Assembly: GCF_001456025.1 (NCBI RefSeq)
Contig: NZ_LMTZ01000116.1
Span: 24,003 to 88,002, forward strand
Length of the DNA stretch: 64,000 nucleotides
Direction of reading: 5' to 3'
DNA from: Mastigocoleus testarum BC008
GTDB lineage: Bacteria; Cyanobacteriota; Cyanobacteriia; Cyanobacteriales; Nostocaceae
A program made the translations under genes and the position numbers. Positions 44,485-53,816 of this stretch are shown here, piece after piece. How positions within the stretch are numbered: the stretch's first letter is position 1; each line of letters begins with the position of its first letter. The notes under the pieces are model-generated. The model was not told the origin of the DNA. It worked only from the letters and a program-made list of their open reading frames with translations, and ran no database searches.

Positions 44485-45906
44485 CTATGAATTCATTACT
44501 AAGCTTGGTACCTGCTCCTGTGGTTCTTCTTCAGGAAGACCAAGTGTCGAGCGATATAATTTTATATACTGCTCGGCAGATTTATGCCAACTGAAGTTTT
44601 CACTCATGCCACGTTTTTGGAGTTCTTGCCATTTCTCCTGATAACGGAAGCCTTCCCAAGCCCTAATCATACAGGTAAACAAATCCAGTGGTTCGTAGCG
44701 GTCAAAGCAATAACCCGTACCTAAGTTATTTCTTGGGTCATGATGGGATACTGTATCTACTAGTCCCCCTGTACGACGGACGATAGGTACGCAACCATAA
44801 CGTAGGGCTAACATTTGACTGATTCCACATGGCTCAAAACGGCTGGGCATTAAGAAAGCGTCAGAACCAGCATAAATTCGACGAGCAATCGCATCGCTGT
44901 AAAGCAGATATGTTGCCATGCGTCCGGGATAGCGAGATGCCATTTCCCATAACTGGGTTTCATAAGAACGGTCTCCCGTACCTAACAAAACTAATTGGGC
45001 GTCAGTATAAGCCATGAAGCGATCAAGAACTTGTAAGATTAAATCAATCCCTTTTTGTTCTACTAATCGCGACACAACACCAATCAAGAAGGCGTTTGAG
45101 TTAACTTCTAAACCAACTTCTTCTTGTAGAGCAATTTTGTTTGCCTGACGTTTGTCTAAAGTATCAGCACTGAAGTTTTGGGCAATCTGCTGGTCGGTTT
45201 CGGGATTATATAATTCCGTATCGATACCATTAATAATTCCTGATAACTTACCACTAATAAATGACAGTAAGCCTTCTATGGTTTCGCCATATTCAGGTGT
45301 CTTGATTTGTTCGGCATATGTTGGTGATACCGTATTTACCCGATCTGCAAACTGTACGGCAGCTGCCATGGTGTTATGTCCTTGCATGTACCAAGGGCAC
45401 CAGGTAATTTTCTGTAAATACCAACTCCATGGACCTTGATAAGCCAAGTTATGAATCGTGAAAATGCTGGTAATGTCTGGAGATTGATGCATCCAAACAG
45501 GAAGCATTCCCGTATGCCAATCATGACAGTGAATTATTTCTGGTTTCCAGTAATTCCAACAAAATTCTGCCGCACCATTAGAGAATAGAGTGAAACGCCA
45601 ATCTTCATCGTCTCCAAAATAAATTCGACGCGGCCAAAATGCTGGATGCCCAAACAAATATAACGGCACATCAGTACCAGGTAAAACAGTTTCATAAACT
45701 GCAAAATCCTGGAACATGGCGTATCCATGCCAAACAGGTTCGGAAGGAGTTTCCATTTTGTCTGGTAAAAAGCCGTAATAGGGCATGAATATCCGCACAT
45801 CATGCCCCATTTGTCTCAGAATTTTTGGTAGTGCCCCTACAACATCACCCATGCCCCCAACTTTAGCTATGGGAGCAGCTTCTGCTGCCACAAATAATAT
45901 ACGCAT
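44485..45906 (-). CDS. glgA: Glycogen synthase
   Basis: GlgA elongates glycogen from ADP-glucose. The 473-residue GT5 protein has the ADP-glucose-binding MRILFVAAEAAPIAKVGGMG (KxGG), IIHCHDWHTGMLPVWM, FTIHNLAYQGPW, GIINGIDTELYNP, VVSRLVEQKGIDLIL and the C-terminal E-X7-E motif in MPSRFEPCGISQMLALRYG. The start is ATG 45906 with AGGAAA upstream. Cyanobacteria often have two isoforms; this looks like the standard GlgA1 form. Divergent or close genes give no operon; hemC lies upstream on the same strand 145 bases away. Confidence 0.95.
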   Translation of the reverse strand: MRILFVAAEAAPIAKVGGMGDVVGALPKILRQMGHDVRIFMPYYGFLPDKMETPSEPVWHGYAMFQDFAVYETVLPGTDVPLYLFGHPAFWPRRIYFGDDEDWRFTLFSNGAAEFCWNYWKPEIIHCHDWHTGMLPVWMHQSPDITSIFTIHNLAYQGPWSWYLQKITWCPWYMQGHNTMAAAVQFADRVNTVSPTYAEQIKTPEYGETIEGLLSFISGKLSGIINGIDTELYNPETDQQIAQNFSADTLDKRQANKIALQEEVGLEVNSNAFLIGVVSRLVEQKGIDLILQVLDRFMAYTDAQLVLLGTGDRSYETQLWEMASRYPGRMATYLLYSDAIARRIYAGSDAFLMPSRFEPCGISQMLALRYGCVPIVRRTGGLVDTVSHHDPRNNLGTGYCFDRYEPLDLFTCMIRAWEGFRYQEKWQELQKRGMSENFSWHKSAEQYIKLYRSTLGLPEEEPQEQVPSLVMNS

Positions 45907-46051
45907 AGTTTCCTGTAGTTTCCCTATTCTGCCCTATGAAAGTAAATGTAACCCAGGGAAAACCCAGGTGCTATATTTCGCGTCTATTAGAACTGTTGTC
46001 CAACGGAAATACTTATTTGTTATATCTAAGCACATCTGTTGACACAATAAT

Positions 46052-47023
46052 TCAAGCACCTCGTTGAATTTGGGCAAAAATTTCATTTAAAATTTCTTGG
46101 GCACCTTGTTGCCGCAGTTTTTCTGCAAGCTCTGTACCGATACTTTCTGGGTCTTCTGTAGAACCAGTAACAATATCTTTAACGATTTTCTTACCATCAA
46201 CACTAGCTACGATACCGGTCAAAGTTAAGCGATCACCATCTAATTCGCTGTTAACTCCGATGGGTACTTGACAGCCACCTTCAAGATCCCGCAAGAAAGC
46301 TCTTTCTGCTAAACAACGATCACGAGTAGTATTATGTTCGATGGCTTTGAGAAGGGAAATGACTTCTTGGTCACCAGCACGGCATTCAATGCCTAAAGCA
46401 CCTTGTCCGACTGCATGAAGAGAAACTTCTTTGGGCAAAATTTGATGAATGCGATCGCCCATTCCTAGCCTTTGCAAACCAGCAGCAGCCAAAATCAACG
46501 CGTCATATTCACCTGCATCTAGTTTTGCTAAGCGGGTGTTGAGGTTTCCACGTACATCTTTAAATGCTAGATGGGGAAACTTATGACGTAATTGAGCTAG
46601 TCTTCTGAGAGAAGATGTACCAATTACTGCACCTTCTGGTAAGGTATCAATTTGCTTATCTTTGTACTTGGTATGTACTACTAAAGCATCAGCAGGATTT
46701 TCTCTTTCGGTAATTGCTGCTAATGCCAATCCTTCGGGCAAAGTAGTCGGCAAATCTTTGAGGGAGTGCACGGCAAAGTCAATCTCCCGATTCAGCATTC
46801 CAACTTCTAATTCTTTTGTAAATAATCCCTTATCGCCGATTTTAGCCAGCGCGACATCGAGAATTTTGTCACCTTGGGTTGACATGGTGTGAACTTCAAA
46901 GTTCATCTCGGGGAAAGTGGTTGCAAGTTCCTTTTGCACCCAACGAGTTTGAACCAGAGCTAATTGACTTTTGCGAGAACCGATGCGAATAGTACGCCTA
47001 GCAGTAGAAATAACTGATGTCAT
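46052..47023 (-). CDS. hemC: Hydroxymethylbilane synthase (porphobilinogen deaminase)
   Basis: HemC polymerises four porphobilinogen units in tetrapyrrole synthesis for chlorophyll, haem and phycobilins. The sequence shows TIRIGSRKSQLALVQTRWVQ, HTMSTQGDKILDVALAKIGD, KGLFTKELE, AVHSLKDLPTTLPEGL with the catalytic Asp region, IGTSSLRRLAQL, DVRGNLNTRLAKLD, and LEGGCQVPIGV, whose Cys binds the dipyrromethane cofactor. I use ATG 47023 (323 residues, MTSVISTARRTIRIG). The frame extends to GTG 47056, but orthologues start here. Confidence 0.95.
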   Translation of the reverse strand: MTSVISTARRTIRIGSRKSQLALVQTRWVQKELATTFPEMNFEVHTMSTQGDKILDVALAKIGDKGLFTKELEVGMLNREIDFAVHSLKDLPTTLPEGLALAAITERENPADALVVHTKYKDKQIDTLPEGAVIGTSSLRRLAQLRHKFPHLAFKDVRGNLNTRLAKLDAGEYDALILAAAGLQRLGMGDRIHQILPKEVSLHAVGQGALGIECRAGDQEVISLLKAIEHNTTRDRCLAERAFLRDLEGGCQVPIGVNSELDGDRLTLTGIVASVDGKKIVKDIVTGSTEDPESIGTELAEKLRQQGAQEILNEIFAQIQRGA

Positions 47024-48312
47024 AAGGAAATATGTCGAATCAGGAGATAATTTCACTGGATCTAGACTACCTTAGTAAGTGACCTTTCTGGGGTGAAATT
47101 TTTCCATTTTCGTCAAGTTTATTGTTTTCTTTAAGTTACATTTTTTCAATAAGTTTTGTGACGTAAAAACTAAACAATAACTTTCATGAATTTATTATTT
47201 TTTTGCCAGAAGCAGCTGTTATATTTATGGCTATTTGTAAATACCGAGATGAAAGTTATACTATTAAAAATTTGCAATATCAATGAATAACTAATAGCGA
47301 AGAAGAGTAAAAATTTTTGCCAATATGTATGCGTTAATTGATGACGGCAATCATTTCAATTTTTATCGCTAATATAGATTTAATTTAATTAAGAGAAAGA
47401 ATTTGAAAATAATTTATAAGATATGTAAGTATTAGTTTTCAAGAGTTTTTCATTTAGTTCTACGTATTTATAGTCTTTGCTGTTCAGCAATTAATTGGTA
47501 TTTTTAGGCTGACGTATTTTTTGCTTCTGATTATTTAGCCTCTAGATAATTTTATTCTAAGTAAATATTTTTACCAACAGAAACAGCGCGTTATACTGCC
47601 TGAGTCCAAACAAAGAATAGTTAACTTATGTAAAGCAAAAATACACAAGAATACATAAGTTTATTTGGTTTAGTTGGTCAGTTGTGATGCATTAACTTTA
47701 ATTAAAATTCTTTAAGTGGGCTTTACAATTAGTACAGAAGAACTAATGAAAGTAACATTAAGTTTTAAATCACGATTTGAATTTACTTATTGAATTTAAT
47801 TATTTTTGCCCCTGCAGTCCTGAAGAAGTTTTTCTGATTGAAATATTTCTGATTGAAATAACAATTTCTGGATGAAGAGTGTTTGCTACAGATATTTTGT
47901 GATTAGTATTACAAAGCACAGATGTATAAGTCTACGTGTAACGGTTGTTTCACAATCTCTAGATACCACTCGATACTGTATTAATTGTGCTATTAGCGTG
48001 ATGTAACAAAAAAAAATAAGCGAAATTGCTTGTTCATTAGTTAAAAACTTATATATTCCTAAGTTAAAGAGACATTAATGATTAAGGCATAGAGTATAAG
48101 CTCAATTATTCTACGTAAATAGCGCTTATTTTTGATATTAAATACACAAGTACATTTCAGGTTTAATAATAAATAGTGATAAGCATCACTTGAGTATGAG
48201 CCGCAGATCGCTTCACCTATTTGTTTGTATAAACTAGACTTGCTTAAAGATAAAACTTTTTTATGAGTCAAGTTTATTATATAATTGATACCAAGAGGTT
48301 GTAAGAATTACG
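47024..48312. other. Longest gene-free stretch in the window, AT-rich
   Basis: I see no gene in nearly 1.3 kb. TTTCTGATTGAAATA is tandemly duplicated at 47831-47845 and 47846-47860. The minus-strand frames at 48059-48271 and 48261-48533 lack start signals. It could hold small RNAs; none is recognised. Confidence 0.4.
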
Positions 48313-48459
48313 ATGTTAGAAAAATTTTTGCTAGCCCTTAGCCTCACCTTTGCTCTTAACTTATTTATCAAAATTGGTTGGCCTGCTCCTAAAAATATTG
48401 GTGATAAAATTAACTCATCGGCACCTGCTATCGTGATTTTGACCCAGAGGAGCAACTGA
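48313..48459 (+). CDS. Short putative secreted or membrane peptide, 48 residues
   Basis: ATG 48313 to TGA 48457-48459 encodes MLEKFLLALSLTFALNLFIK followed by IGWPAPKNIGDKINSSAPAI and VILTQRSN. The first 20 residues form a signal peptide or membrane helix. GAGG lies at about 48296, somewhat far upstream. A clear terminator at 48579-48608 supports a transcript. The layout (hydrophobic start, short polar end) recalls peptide precursors such as PatX, but the RGSGR-type end of that family is absent. Unknown function. Confidence 0.5.
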   Translation: MLEKFLLALSLTFALNLFIKIGWPAPKNIGDKINSSAPAIVILTQRSN

Positions 48460-48578
48460 AAGGTTATTCGGCTTAATAAAAACGATATATTCAAAACAAG
48501 TTTGCTGTTTACTTGTTGTTTTACCCAAAACAAGAAACCATCAGAAAAAATTTTTTGAATCTATTCTTGTTGATATAT

Positions 48579-48608
48579 CCCCTAAACCCCAATTATTTAG
48601 GGGTTTTT
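48579..48608 (+). terminator. Intrinsic terminator downstream of the 48-residue ORF
   Basis: CCCCTAAA (48579-48586) pairs with TTTAGGGG (48596-48603) and TTTTT follows. It lies 120 bases after the short gene and no other plus-strand gene precedes it. Confidence 0.85.
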
Positions 48609-48935
48609 GGATGATAAAAAATTTAGTTCCATTTGTATTGATAAATTTTCAAGTTTTTTTTGAGATATTCAAGGTCCAGATACAAGCTTGCTGCAGCGCG
48701 CAATAAATATAGCTATAGCTGCGCTACCTACGGAGCCGCTACTACGGATTAGATCAGTCACGGTAGAGTCCACAGGATATTGAATGAATATTTTGCGATA
48801 CATATTCGAGTCATAATAATTTTGAATAACATATCTTCAGTCGATATTGCTTGCGAGCATTTGTTATAAAGATAGGCTAAGCTAAAGTGTCAATTTTTAT
48901 GCTAGTTAATTGAAATTCTACGAAAATATATTGTC
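48609..48935. other. Spacer with a copy of the AGCTGCGCTACCTA repeat
   Basis: AGCTGCGCTACCTA (48717-48730), followed by CGGAGCCGCTACTACGGATT, is a copy of the dispersed element also at 16943 and 54135. The remainder leads into the pentapeptide gene without a marked promoter. Confidence 0.5.
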
Positions 48936-49715
48936 ATGCTAATAATGAGAAATCGAGTTTTAGCTACGGCTATATTTAGCTTCATAATAACCTTTGCCAC
49001 AGATGCACAAGCAGCTAATCCCCAACACCTGAGACAGTTAATATCAACGAAAGAATGTCAAAAATGTGACTTGAGTGGTGCTGGCTTAGTAAGAGCAGAT
49101 TTAAGAGGAGCGAACCTGAGGGGAGCTAACTTAAGTGGAGCGAACCTCAGTCGTGCAAACCTCAGTGGTGCAGATTTAACTGGAGCAAATTTGAGTGCTA
49201 CCGGTTTATTTGGTGTGAACCTGAGTGCTGCTAAACTTACTGGAGCAAATTTACTAGGTGCTGACTTAAGAAATACCTACCTGATGAATGCAGATTTGGC
49301 GGGTGTAGATTTAAAAGGAGTAAACCTGCAAGGAGCAGTTGGGATTCCTTTACAAAGTGCTCAACCCGAGCAGTTTTATGCTTGGGGAGTAGCAGCAGCA
49401 GAACAGGGTAACCAACAACAAGCAATTGATTATTTCGAACAAGCGATCGCTGCAAAACCAAATTATGCTGGAGCTTATCTCGCTCGTGGAATTGCTCGCT
49501 ATCAAATATTTGACCGTAAGGGAGCATTCGAAGATGCGAAGTTAGCGGAGAAAATGTTTACATCCCAAAACAACCAACAAGGTTTGATAACTGCTCAAGC
49601 TTTTATTCAAGAACTTCAAGCTCCTTTAGAACCAAAGCTTAATAAAGGAAAACCAAGTTTTACAGATTTTGTCGGTAGTTTAGGCTCTGTGTTACTTCAA
49701 TTTCTACCATTTTAA
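48936..49715 (+). CDS. Secreted pentapeptide-repeat and TPR protein
   Basis: This 259-residue protein has a signal peptide ending near FATDAQA and a Cys pair (ECQKCDLSG). About 18 pentapeptide repeats of A(D/N)LxG type follow (residues ~45-135, LRGANLRGANLSGANLSRAN). A two-motif TPR region (~residues 145-205, AWGVAAAEQGNQQQAIDYFE, AYLARGIARYQIFDRKGAFE) and a hydrophobic end follow. Pentapeptide repeats form a right-handed beta-helix. The role is probably a periplasmic or lumenal scaffold; no enzyme motif is present. It is followed by the TenA-like gene after 63 bases on the same strand. Confidence 0.85.
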   Translation: MLIMRNRVLATAIFSFIITFATDAQAANPQHLRQLISTKECQKCDLSGAGLVRADLRGANLRGANLSGANLSRANLSGADLTGANLSATGLFGVNLSAAKLTGANLLGADLRNTYLMNADLAGVDLKGVNLQGAVGIPLQSAQPEQFYAWGVAAAEQGNQQQAIDYFEQAIAAKPNYAGAYLARGIARYQIFDRKGAFEDAKLAEKMFTSQNNQQGLITAQAFIQELQAPLEPKLNKGKPSFTDFVGSLGSVLLQFLPF

Positions 49716-49778
49716 TTATTTATTATTTTTCAATTTTCATTTATCATTTCCTCCATATCTAATCCCCCAATTCCCAAC

Positions 49779-50417
49779 ATGACTATTTCTGATGAATTAT
49801 GGTCTGCAAATCAAGATTTAGCACAAGCTTGCTTGGAACATCCATTTGTTCGAGGAATTGGTGATGGTAGCTTAGAACAACACAAATTTGCTTATTATGT
49901 TGGGCAAGATGCTTTCTTTTTAGAAGCTTTTGCCCGTGCTTATAGTATTGCAGCTGCTAAAGCACCTAATTGGGAAGGATTTACGATTTTTCATGCTCTA
50001 ACTAAAGGTGTATTGGACGAACTAAAATTACATGAAAGTTATGCAGCTAAATGGGGAGTGGATTTAGATTCTGTAAAACCCACAATCGCTACCCGTCGCT
50101 ATACAGATTTTTTGCTTGCAACTGCTTGGGGTCAAGATATAGGTGTAACTGCTGCAGCTATGTCTCCTTGCATGGTTTTATATAGCTTTTTAGGTACGGA
50201 GTTAGCTTTTAGGGAAGGTGATGCTCCTGATAACCCATATAAAGATTGGGTTCAAACCTACAGCGGTTCTGATTTTCAGCCCTTAGTAAAACAGTTAGAA
50301 AATTTAGTCGAAAGTTATGTGGGTAATTCAGCTTTAGTAAATTCTACTTACCGTTATGCAATGCTATGTGAATATGAGTTTTTTCAAGCAGCTTGGGAAG
50401 TTAGGAAAATATCTTAG
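49779..50417 (+). CDS. tenA: TenA/thiaminase II-like protein
   Basis: This 212-residue helical protein of the TenA family has ELWSANQDLAQACLEHPFVR, YYVGQDAFFLEAFARAYSIA, MSPCMVLYSFLGTELAF (with a Cys at the expected nucleophile zone) and MLCEYEFFQAAWEVR. TenA proteins hydrolyse thiamine fragments for pyrimidine salvage, but related members act on other substrates, so the reaction is not fixed here. No TPP riboswitch lies in the 63-base gap upstream. Confidence 0.82.
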   Translation: MTISDELWSANQDLAQACLEHPFVRGIGDGSLEQHKFAYYVGQDAFFLEAFARAYSIAAAKAPNWEGFTIFHALTKGVLDELKLHESYAAKWGVDLDSVKPTIATRRYTDFLLATAWGQDIGVTAAAMSPCMVLYSFLGTELAFREGDAPDNPYKDWVQTYSGSDFQPLVKQLENLVESYVGNSALVNSTYRYAMLCEYEFFQAAWEVRKIS

Positions 50418-50771
50418 ATTATCTAGTAATTTAATGTGAGTAGCATTAATTCGATGAAATGCTTATTAATGCGTGCTTTAAGCGGGTAAAAACTGTCATA
50501 ATTCAATCCTTACTCCATATAAATTTTTATTAAAAAAAGAATTTGTCCCGAGTTTGTCATTTTTTATGGATATGTTTATATGTAAGCTCAGGAAATCAAG
50601 CCCAGAGTTGCAGTATCAATTCTCAGAATAACCTTTATTCTAAAGGGTTTCCTTATAATTATCCTTATAAGGAATATCCTTTTCAAACAGTTAATTCTGT
50701 TAAAGGTATCTTGTTTGAGGTTTGGTATATCTGTTCAAATAATTCGGAACTATAAAGAGAGGAATTAAACC
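50418..50771. other. Spacer upstream of the 59-residue gene
   Basis: A frame at 50543-50755 starts at TTG without a ribosome site and is rejected. It contains a local CCTTATAATTATCCTTATAAGG palindrome-like stretch near 50650. No more is evident. Confidence 0.35.
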
Positions 50772-50951
50772 ATGAACAATAACATTCAATGGAAAAATTC
50801 AGTTAATGATATCCAATGGGATAGTCTGATGGTTGAAGAATTTCATGCAAAAGAGCAGACTGCTGCAGTCAATGATGGGAATTTGAATCTACAATTGTGG
50901 CGCATTTTATTTTTGTTAACACTTGGTCTTTGTGTTTTTAATAATTTCTAA
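50772..50951 (+). CDS. Small putative tail-anchored membrane protein, 59 residues
   Basis: ATG 50772 has GAGAGGA ten bases upstream; TAA is at 50949-50951. The product is a soluble acidic N-terminal part (QWDSLMVEEFHAKEQTAAVN) and a C-terminal hydrophobic helix (LWRILFLLTLGLCVFNNF) that ends the protein, the layout of a tail-anchored membrane protein. QW occurs twice near the start (NNNIQWKN, NDIQWD). No family is recognised. Confidence 0.6.
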   Translation: MNNNIQWKNSVNDIQWDSLMVEEFHAKEQTAAVNDGNLNLQLWRILFLLTLGLCVFNNF

Positions 50952-51221
50952 TATCTTCTATAACGCCCTTGATGTCGTACTTTCAGCCTGAAACAATTAA
51001 TACTAAAAGCTTTATAAGCAGCAATTTTTCCTTCTAAAATTAATTTCAGTTATTACCCTAAGATTCACCCCATATTTTGGTCATTCTGACATTATCGTTG
51101 CTAAAAGTGTCATAAAATATATTCCCTTACTTTAAGGAAAATGTTTCCAATAAATAAGTTATGAGAAATTAGTTCTAAGAAATTAATTTCAATAAATTTA
51201 CTTTCAATAAATTCATAAACA

Positions 51222-51248
51222 AAAATCTTGGCGCACGTAAGCGCCAAG
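51222..51248 (-). terminator. Terminator of the glutathionyl-hydroquinone reductase gene
   Basis: CTTGGCGC (51227-51234) and GCGCCAAG (51241-51248) form an 8-bp stem with loop ACGTAA. On the minus strand it is followed by ATTTTTGTTT. It lies 38 bases past the stop at 51286. Confidence 0.85.
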
Positions 51249-51285
51249 GTAGAATAGGATTTATTTGAGGGTATTAAGGGACCAA

Positions 51286-52263
51286 TCAAACGAATTGTAC
51301 AGATGAAATTTTTTCCCGATTATGGGGTGTACTAAAATCAATTTGAGGTCCAACGGGTACAATTGCAGTGGGATTAATTGAACCGTGACTTTGATAGTAA
51401 TGTCCCTTAATATGTTTGAAGTTTACCGTATCGGCAATTTTGGGAATTTGGTAAAGTTCGCGGGTATAAGCCCAAAGATTTGGATAGTCTACTAACCTTC
51501 GCAGGTTACATTTGAAATGTCCAACATAAACTGGATCGAAACGTAGTAAAGTCGTAAAAAGTCTCCAGTCTGCTTCTGTAATTTGGTTCCCGGTCAGATA
51601 CCGATGAGTTGATAAACATTCTTCTAACCAATCTAAAGTTTCAAATAAAGGATAAATTGCTTCTTCATAAGCTTCTTGAGTAGTAGCAAACCCAGATTTA
51701 TAAACACCATTATTAACCGTGTGATAAATGCGCTCATTTAAAGCGTTAATTTCTTCCCGCAAAGCTTCTGGATAGTAATCACCGGTTACAGCACCAAGAT
51801 TATCAAAAGCACTGTTAAACATCCGAATAATTTCAGAGGACTCGTTATTAACAATCGTGTCGGTTTTCTTATCCCATAAAACCGGTACTGTAACGCGTCC
51901 GGTAAAAGATGGATTTACTTTTGTATAAATTTGATGGAGAAATTGAGCGTTGTTAATTGGATCGGGGATGGTTCCTTCTCCAGAATCAAAAGTCCAACCA
52001 TGTTCTCCCATAAACCAATGGACTACAGATACTGAAATCATTTCCTCTAATCCCTTGAGTGCTCTAAAAATTAGAGTGCGATGTGCCCAAGGACAAGCGT
52101 AGGATACATAAAGATGGTAGCGTCCCGCTTCAGCTTTAAAACCGCTAGAACCATCTGCTGTAATCCAATTACGAAATTGCGAATTTTGTCTGACGAATTT
52201 ACCACCAGTTTTTCCTGTGTCGTACCAGCGATCGTGCCAAACTCCATCAACTAATAGTCCCAT
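51286..52263 (-). CDS. Glutathionyl-hydroquinone reductase (Xi-class GST)
   Basis: This 325-residue cytosolic enzyme reduces glutathionyl-hydroquinones. The N-terminal thioredoxin fold has the catalytic Cys in YVSYACPWAHRTLIF, the family's WxFDSGEGTIPDP, RVTVPVLWDKKTDTIVNNES and EIIRMFN. The helical domain has INALNERIYHTVNNGVYKSG, FATTQEAYEEA and TEADWRLFTTLLRFDPVY. Length and motifs fit the YqjG/EcmB type exactly. ATG 52263 has AAAGGAG nine bases before it. It groups with the SnoaL and MarR genes on the same strand. Confidence 0.93.
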   Translation of the reverse strand: MGLLVDGVWHDRWYDTGKTGGKFVRQNSQFRNWITADGSSGFKAEAGRYHLYVSYACPWAHRTLIFRALKGLEEMISVSVVHWFMGEHGWTFDSGEGTIPDPINNAQFLHQIYTKVNPSFTGRVTVPVLWDKKTDTIVNNESSEIIRMFNSAFDNLGAVTGDYYPEALREEINALNERIYHTVNNGVYKSGFATTQEAYEEAIYPLFETLDWLEECLSTHRYLTGNQITEADWRLFTTLLRFDPVYVGHFKCNLRRLVDYPNLWAYTRELYQIPKIADTVNFKHIKGHYYQSHGSINPTAIVPVGPQIDFSTPHNREKISSVQFV

Positions 52264-52489
52264 GGAAGATGCTCCTTTTAATTAGAGTTTTAAGTATTGT
52301 GATAAAGCAGAAGAAATAAAAATTTTAGGAAACTAAACTTAGGAAACAGTTAATGCGATCATAATCCTGTCAAACGTAGCATAGAATAAGCGATTGCGAC
52401 GAGGGGTTAATAAAAGTGGATGCTTAATGCAAATTGACAAGATATTTCTGCTGAAGAATTATTTGTTTATTACCAGACATTCATTTCTG

Positions 52490-52511
52490 GAGAGGTACCG
52501 TGGTACCTCTC
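52490..52511. terminator. Perfect 10-bp hairpin between SnoaL and GS-hydroquinone reductase genes
   Basis: GAGAGGTACC (52490-52499) and GGTACCTCTC (52502-52511) fold with a 2-base loop, 30 bases past the SnoaL stop on the minus strand. There is no T run on that side, so it may be a processing or termination hairpin. Confidence 0.55.
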
Positions 52512-52540
52512 TACATGATTTTTGGAGATGTTTTTAACTG

Positions 52541-52897
52541 TTAGGCTCCGTAGTAATAGCGTTCCTGTATGACTTTCCCATCTTTCCAAACTTGAATACA
52601 GGCTTGATTATAAGTGCGCTTACCCCATTCGCTGTGGGTGTAGTCGAGAAACCATTCTGAGATAATCAAATTATCTGCATAAGCAACATTTTTTACTTCT
52701 GCACCTCGAAATTCAGATAGCTTAGAAAAGAAATCTAACTCTCGCTGACGATTAGCTTCTTTTCCTACAGTAGGAGGATTACCATTTTCCTGCATTACTA
52801 CATCTTCTGCATAGTATTTCTCAAATGCATCCATTGCTTTACCTTGAAGTACTAGGTTTTTGATGTCTTCAAATGCAACTTTCAAATCAGTACTCAT
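52541..52897 (-). CDS. SnoaL-like (NTF2 fold) protein
   Basis: This 118-residue single-domain protein has DIKNLVLQGKAMDAFEKYYA, DVVMQENGNPPTVGKEANRQ and WFLDYTHSEWGKRTYNQACI, ending in GKVIQERYYYG, the pattern of the SnoaL-like polyketide-cyclase fold. Members include isomerases, but many have no known reaction. I start at ATG 52897, where GCGAGG lies upstream; the frame is open to 52954. Its gene lies between the MarR regulator and the hydroquinone reductase, suggesting a shared stress response. Confidence 0.8.
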   Translation of the reverse strand: MSTDLKVAFEDIKNLVLQGKAMDAFEKYYAEDVVMQENGNPPTVGKEANRQRELDFFSKLSEFRGAEVKNVAYADNLIISEWFLDYTHSEWGKRTYNQACIQVWKDGKVIQERYYYGA

Positions 52898-53366
52898 AAA
52901 TACCTCGCTAATTGTTGGTGTTTGTAAATGTAGTAAGTAAATGTTTGGGGACAAAGCTATTTGTCACGCTATGGTTTCAAAACTTCTTAGCTTCAAAACT
53001 TGATGTACTCAAGAACGCAGACTTTCCCTATCGTAGAAATATATTTTAAATACAGATATTCTAAATACAAACTATTTATTAGACACCGATATAACTAAGA
53101 TTATCTTTTCACTGATGATTAGCATTGTTTTTTGACAAGAATAGAGTTTTTATATTCCTGTTTGCAGATTGGATTTGACAAAAAGATTTCAATGCTCAAG
53201 TACCCAAAGCTTTAAGCATAGGAAGGTACAGCTTAAGAGAATCTAAGTTTATAAAAACGGTGTTTAGCCAGAATTGTTTCAAGCCATATAGTTTGAACTC
53301 GAACTATCTCTAAAATTAAGTTAACAAAAAGTAGTTTGAGTGTCAACTATCTATTTAAAAACTTTT
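52898..53366. other. Spacer between marR-type gene and SnoaL gene
   Basis: It is AT-rich with no frame. It should contain the promoter for the SnoaL gene and possibly the MarR-type operator, but I see no unambiguous palindrome. Confidence 0.3.
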
Positions 53367-53816
53367 TTAGCTCTCAAAAGCGTTGCGCAATCTCGCCAGT
53401 AGAACTCGCAAAAGTTCCAATTCAGAAGGGTCGAGGAGTTCGAAACGTTCTTTGAGGTAAGCAATATGAATGGGAAAGACGCGATCAAACATTTTTTCTC
53501 CTTCGGGGGTAAGTACGATTAGAAAGCTGCGGCGATCGCTTTCAACGACTTGGCGATAAACTAAGTTTTTGCGTTCTAGTCGGTCTATGACACCGGTCAG
53601 GGTTCCTTTGGTAACTAAGGTTTTTTCGGCGAGTTCGGTCATAGTCATACCCTGTGTATTACCCAAAGTGGCAATGACGTCAAATTGACAGGTGGTCAAA
53701 CCGAGTTTGCGAATATGGGCGTCTGCATAAGAAGCAAATGCTTGATATGTCGCCGCCAATTCACGCATTGTGGGAATGAAAGATGCTTTAGGTGGTTTAT
53801 TTTGCTCGCTTACCAT
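53367..53816 (-). CDS. MarR-family transcriptional regulator
   Basis: This 149-residue winged-helix repressor has LTTCQFDVIATLGNTQGMTM, TELAEKTLVTKGTLTGVIDR (recognition helix) and LERKNLVYRQVVESDRRSFL (wing, with the DRR motif), then a dimer helix. MarR proteins sense phenolic or oxidising compounds. It lies just upstream of the SnoaL and hydroquinone-reductase genes and is a natural candidate to control them. The start is ATG 53816. Confidence 0.9.
   Translation of the reverse strand: MVSEQNKPPKASFIPTMRELAATYQAFASYADAHIRKLGLTTCQFDVIATLGNTQGMTMTELAEKTLVTKGTLTGVIDRLERKNLVYRQVVESDRRSFLIVLTPEGEKMFDRVFPIHIAYLKERFELLDPSELELLRVLLARLRNAFES

Noticed and set aside
48313..48459. A PatX or PatS heterocyst inhibitor
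   Set aside because: The RGSGR or RGTGR end that defines these peptides is absent in all three frames at the end of the ORF.
49716..49778. TPP riboswitch before the TenA-like gene
   Set aside because: The gap is only 63 bases and contains no thi-box.
50543..50755. A 70-residue frame after the TenA-like gene
   Set aside because: It starts at TTG without a ribosome site and has a low-complexity Tyr/Asn composition. The gene at 50772 directly after has proper signals.
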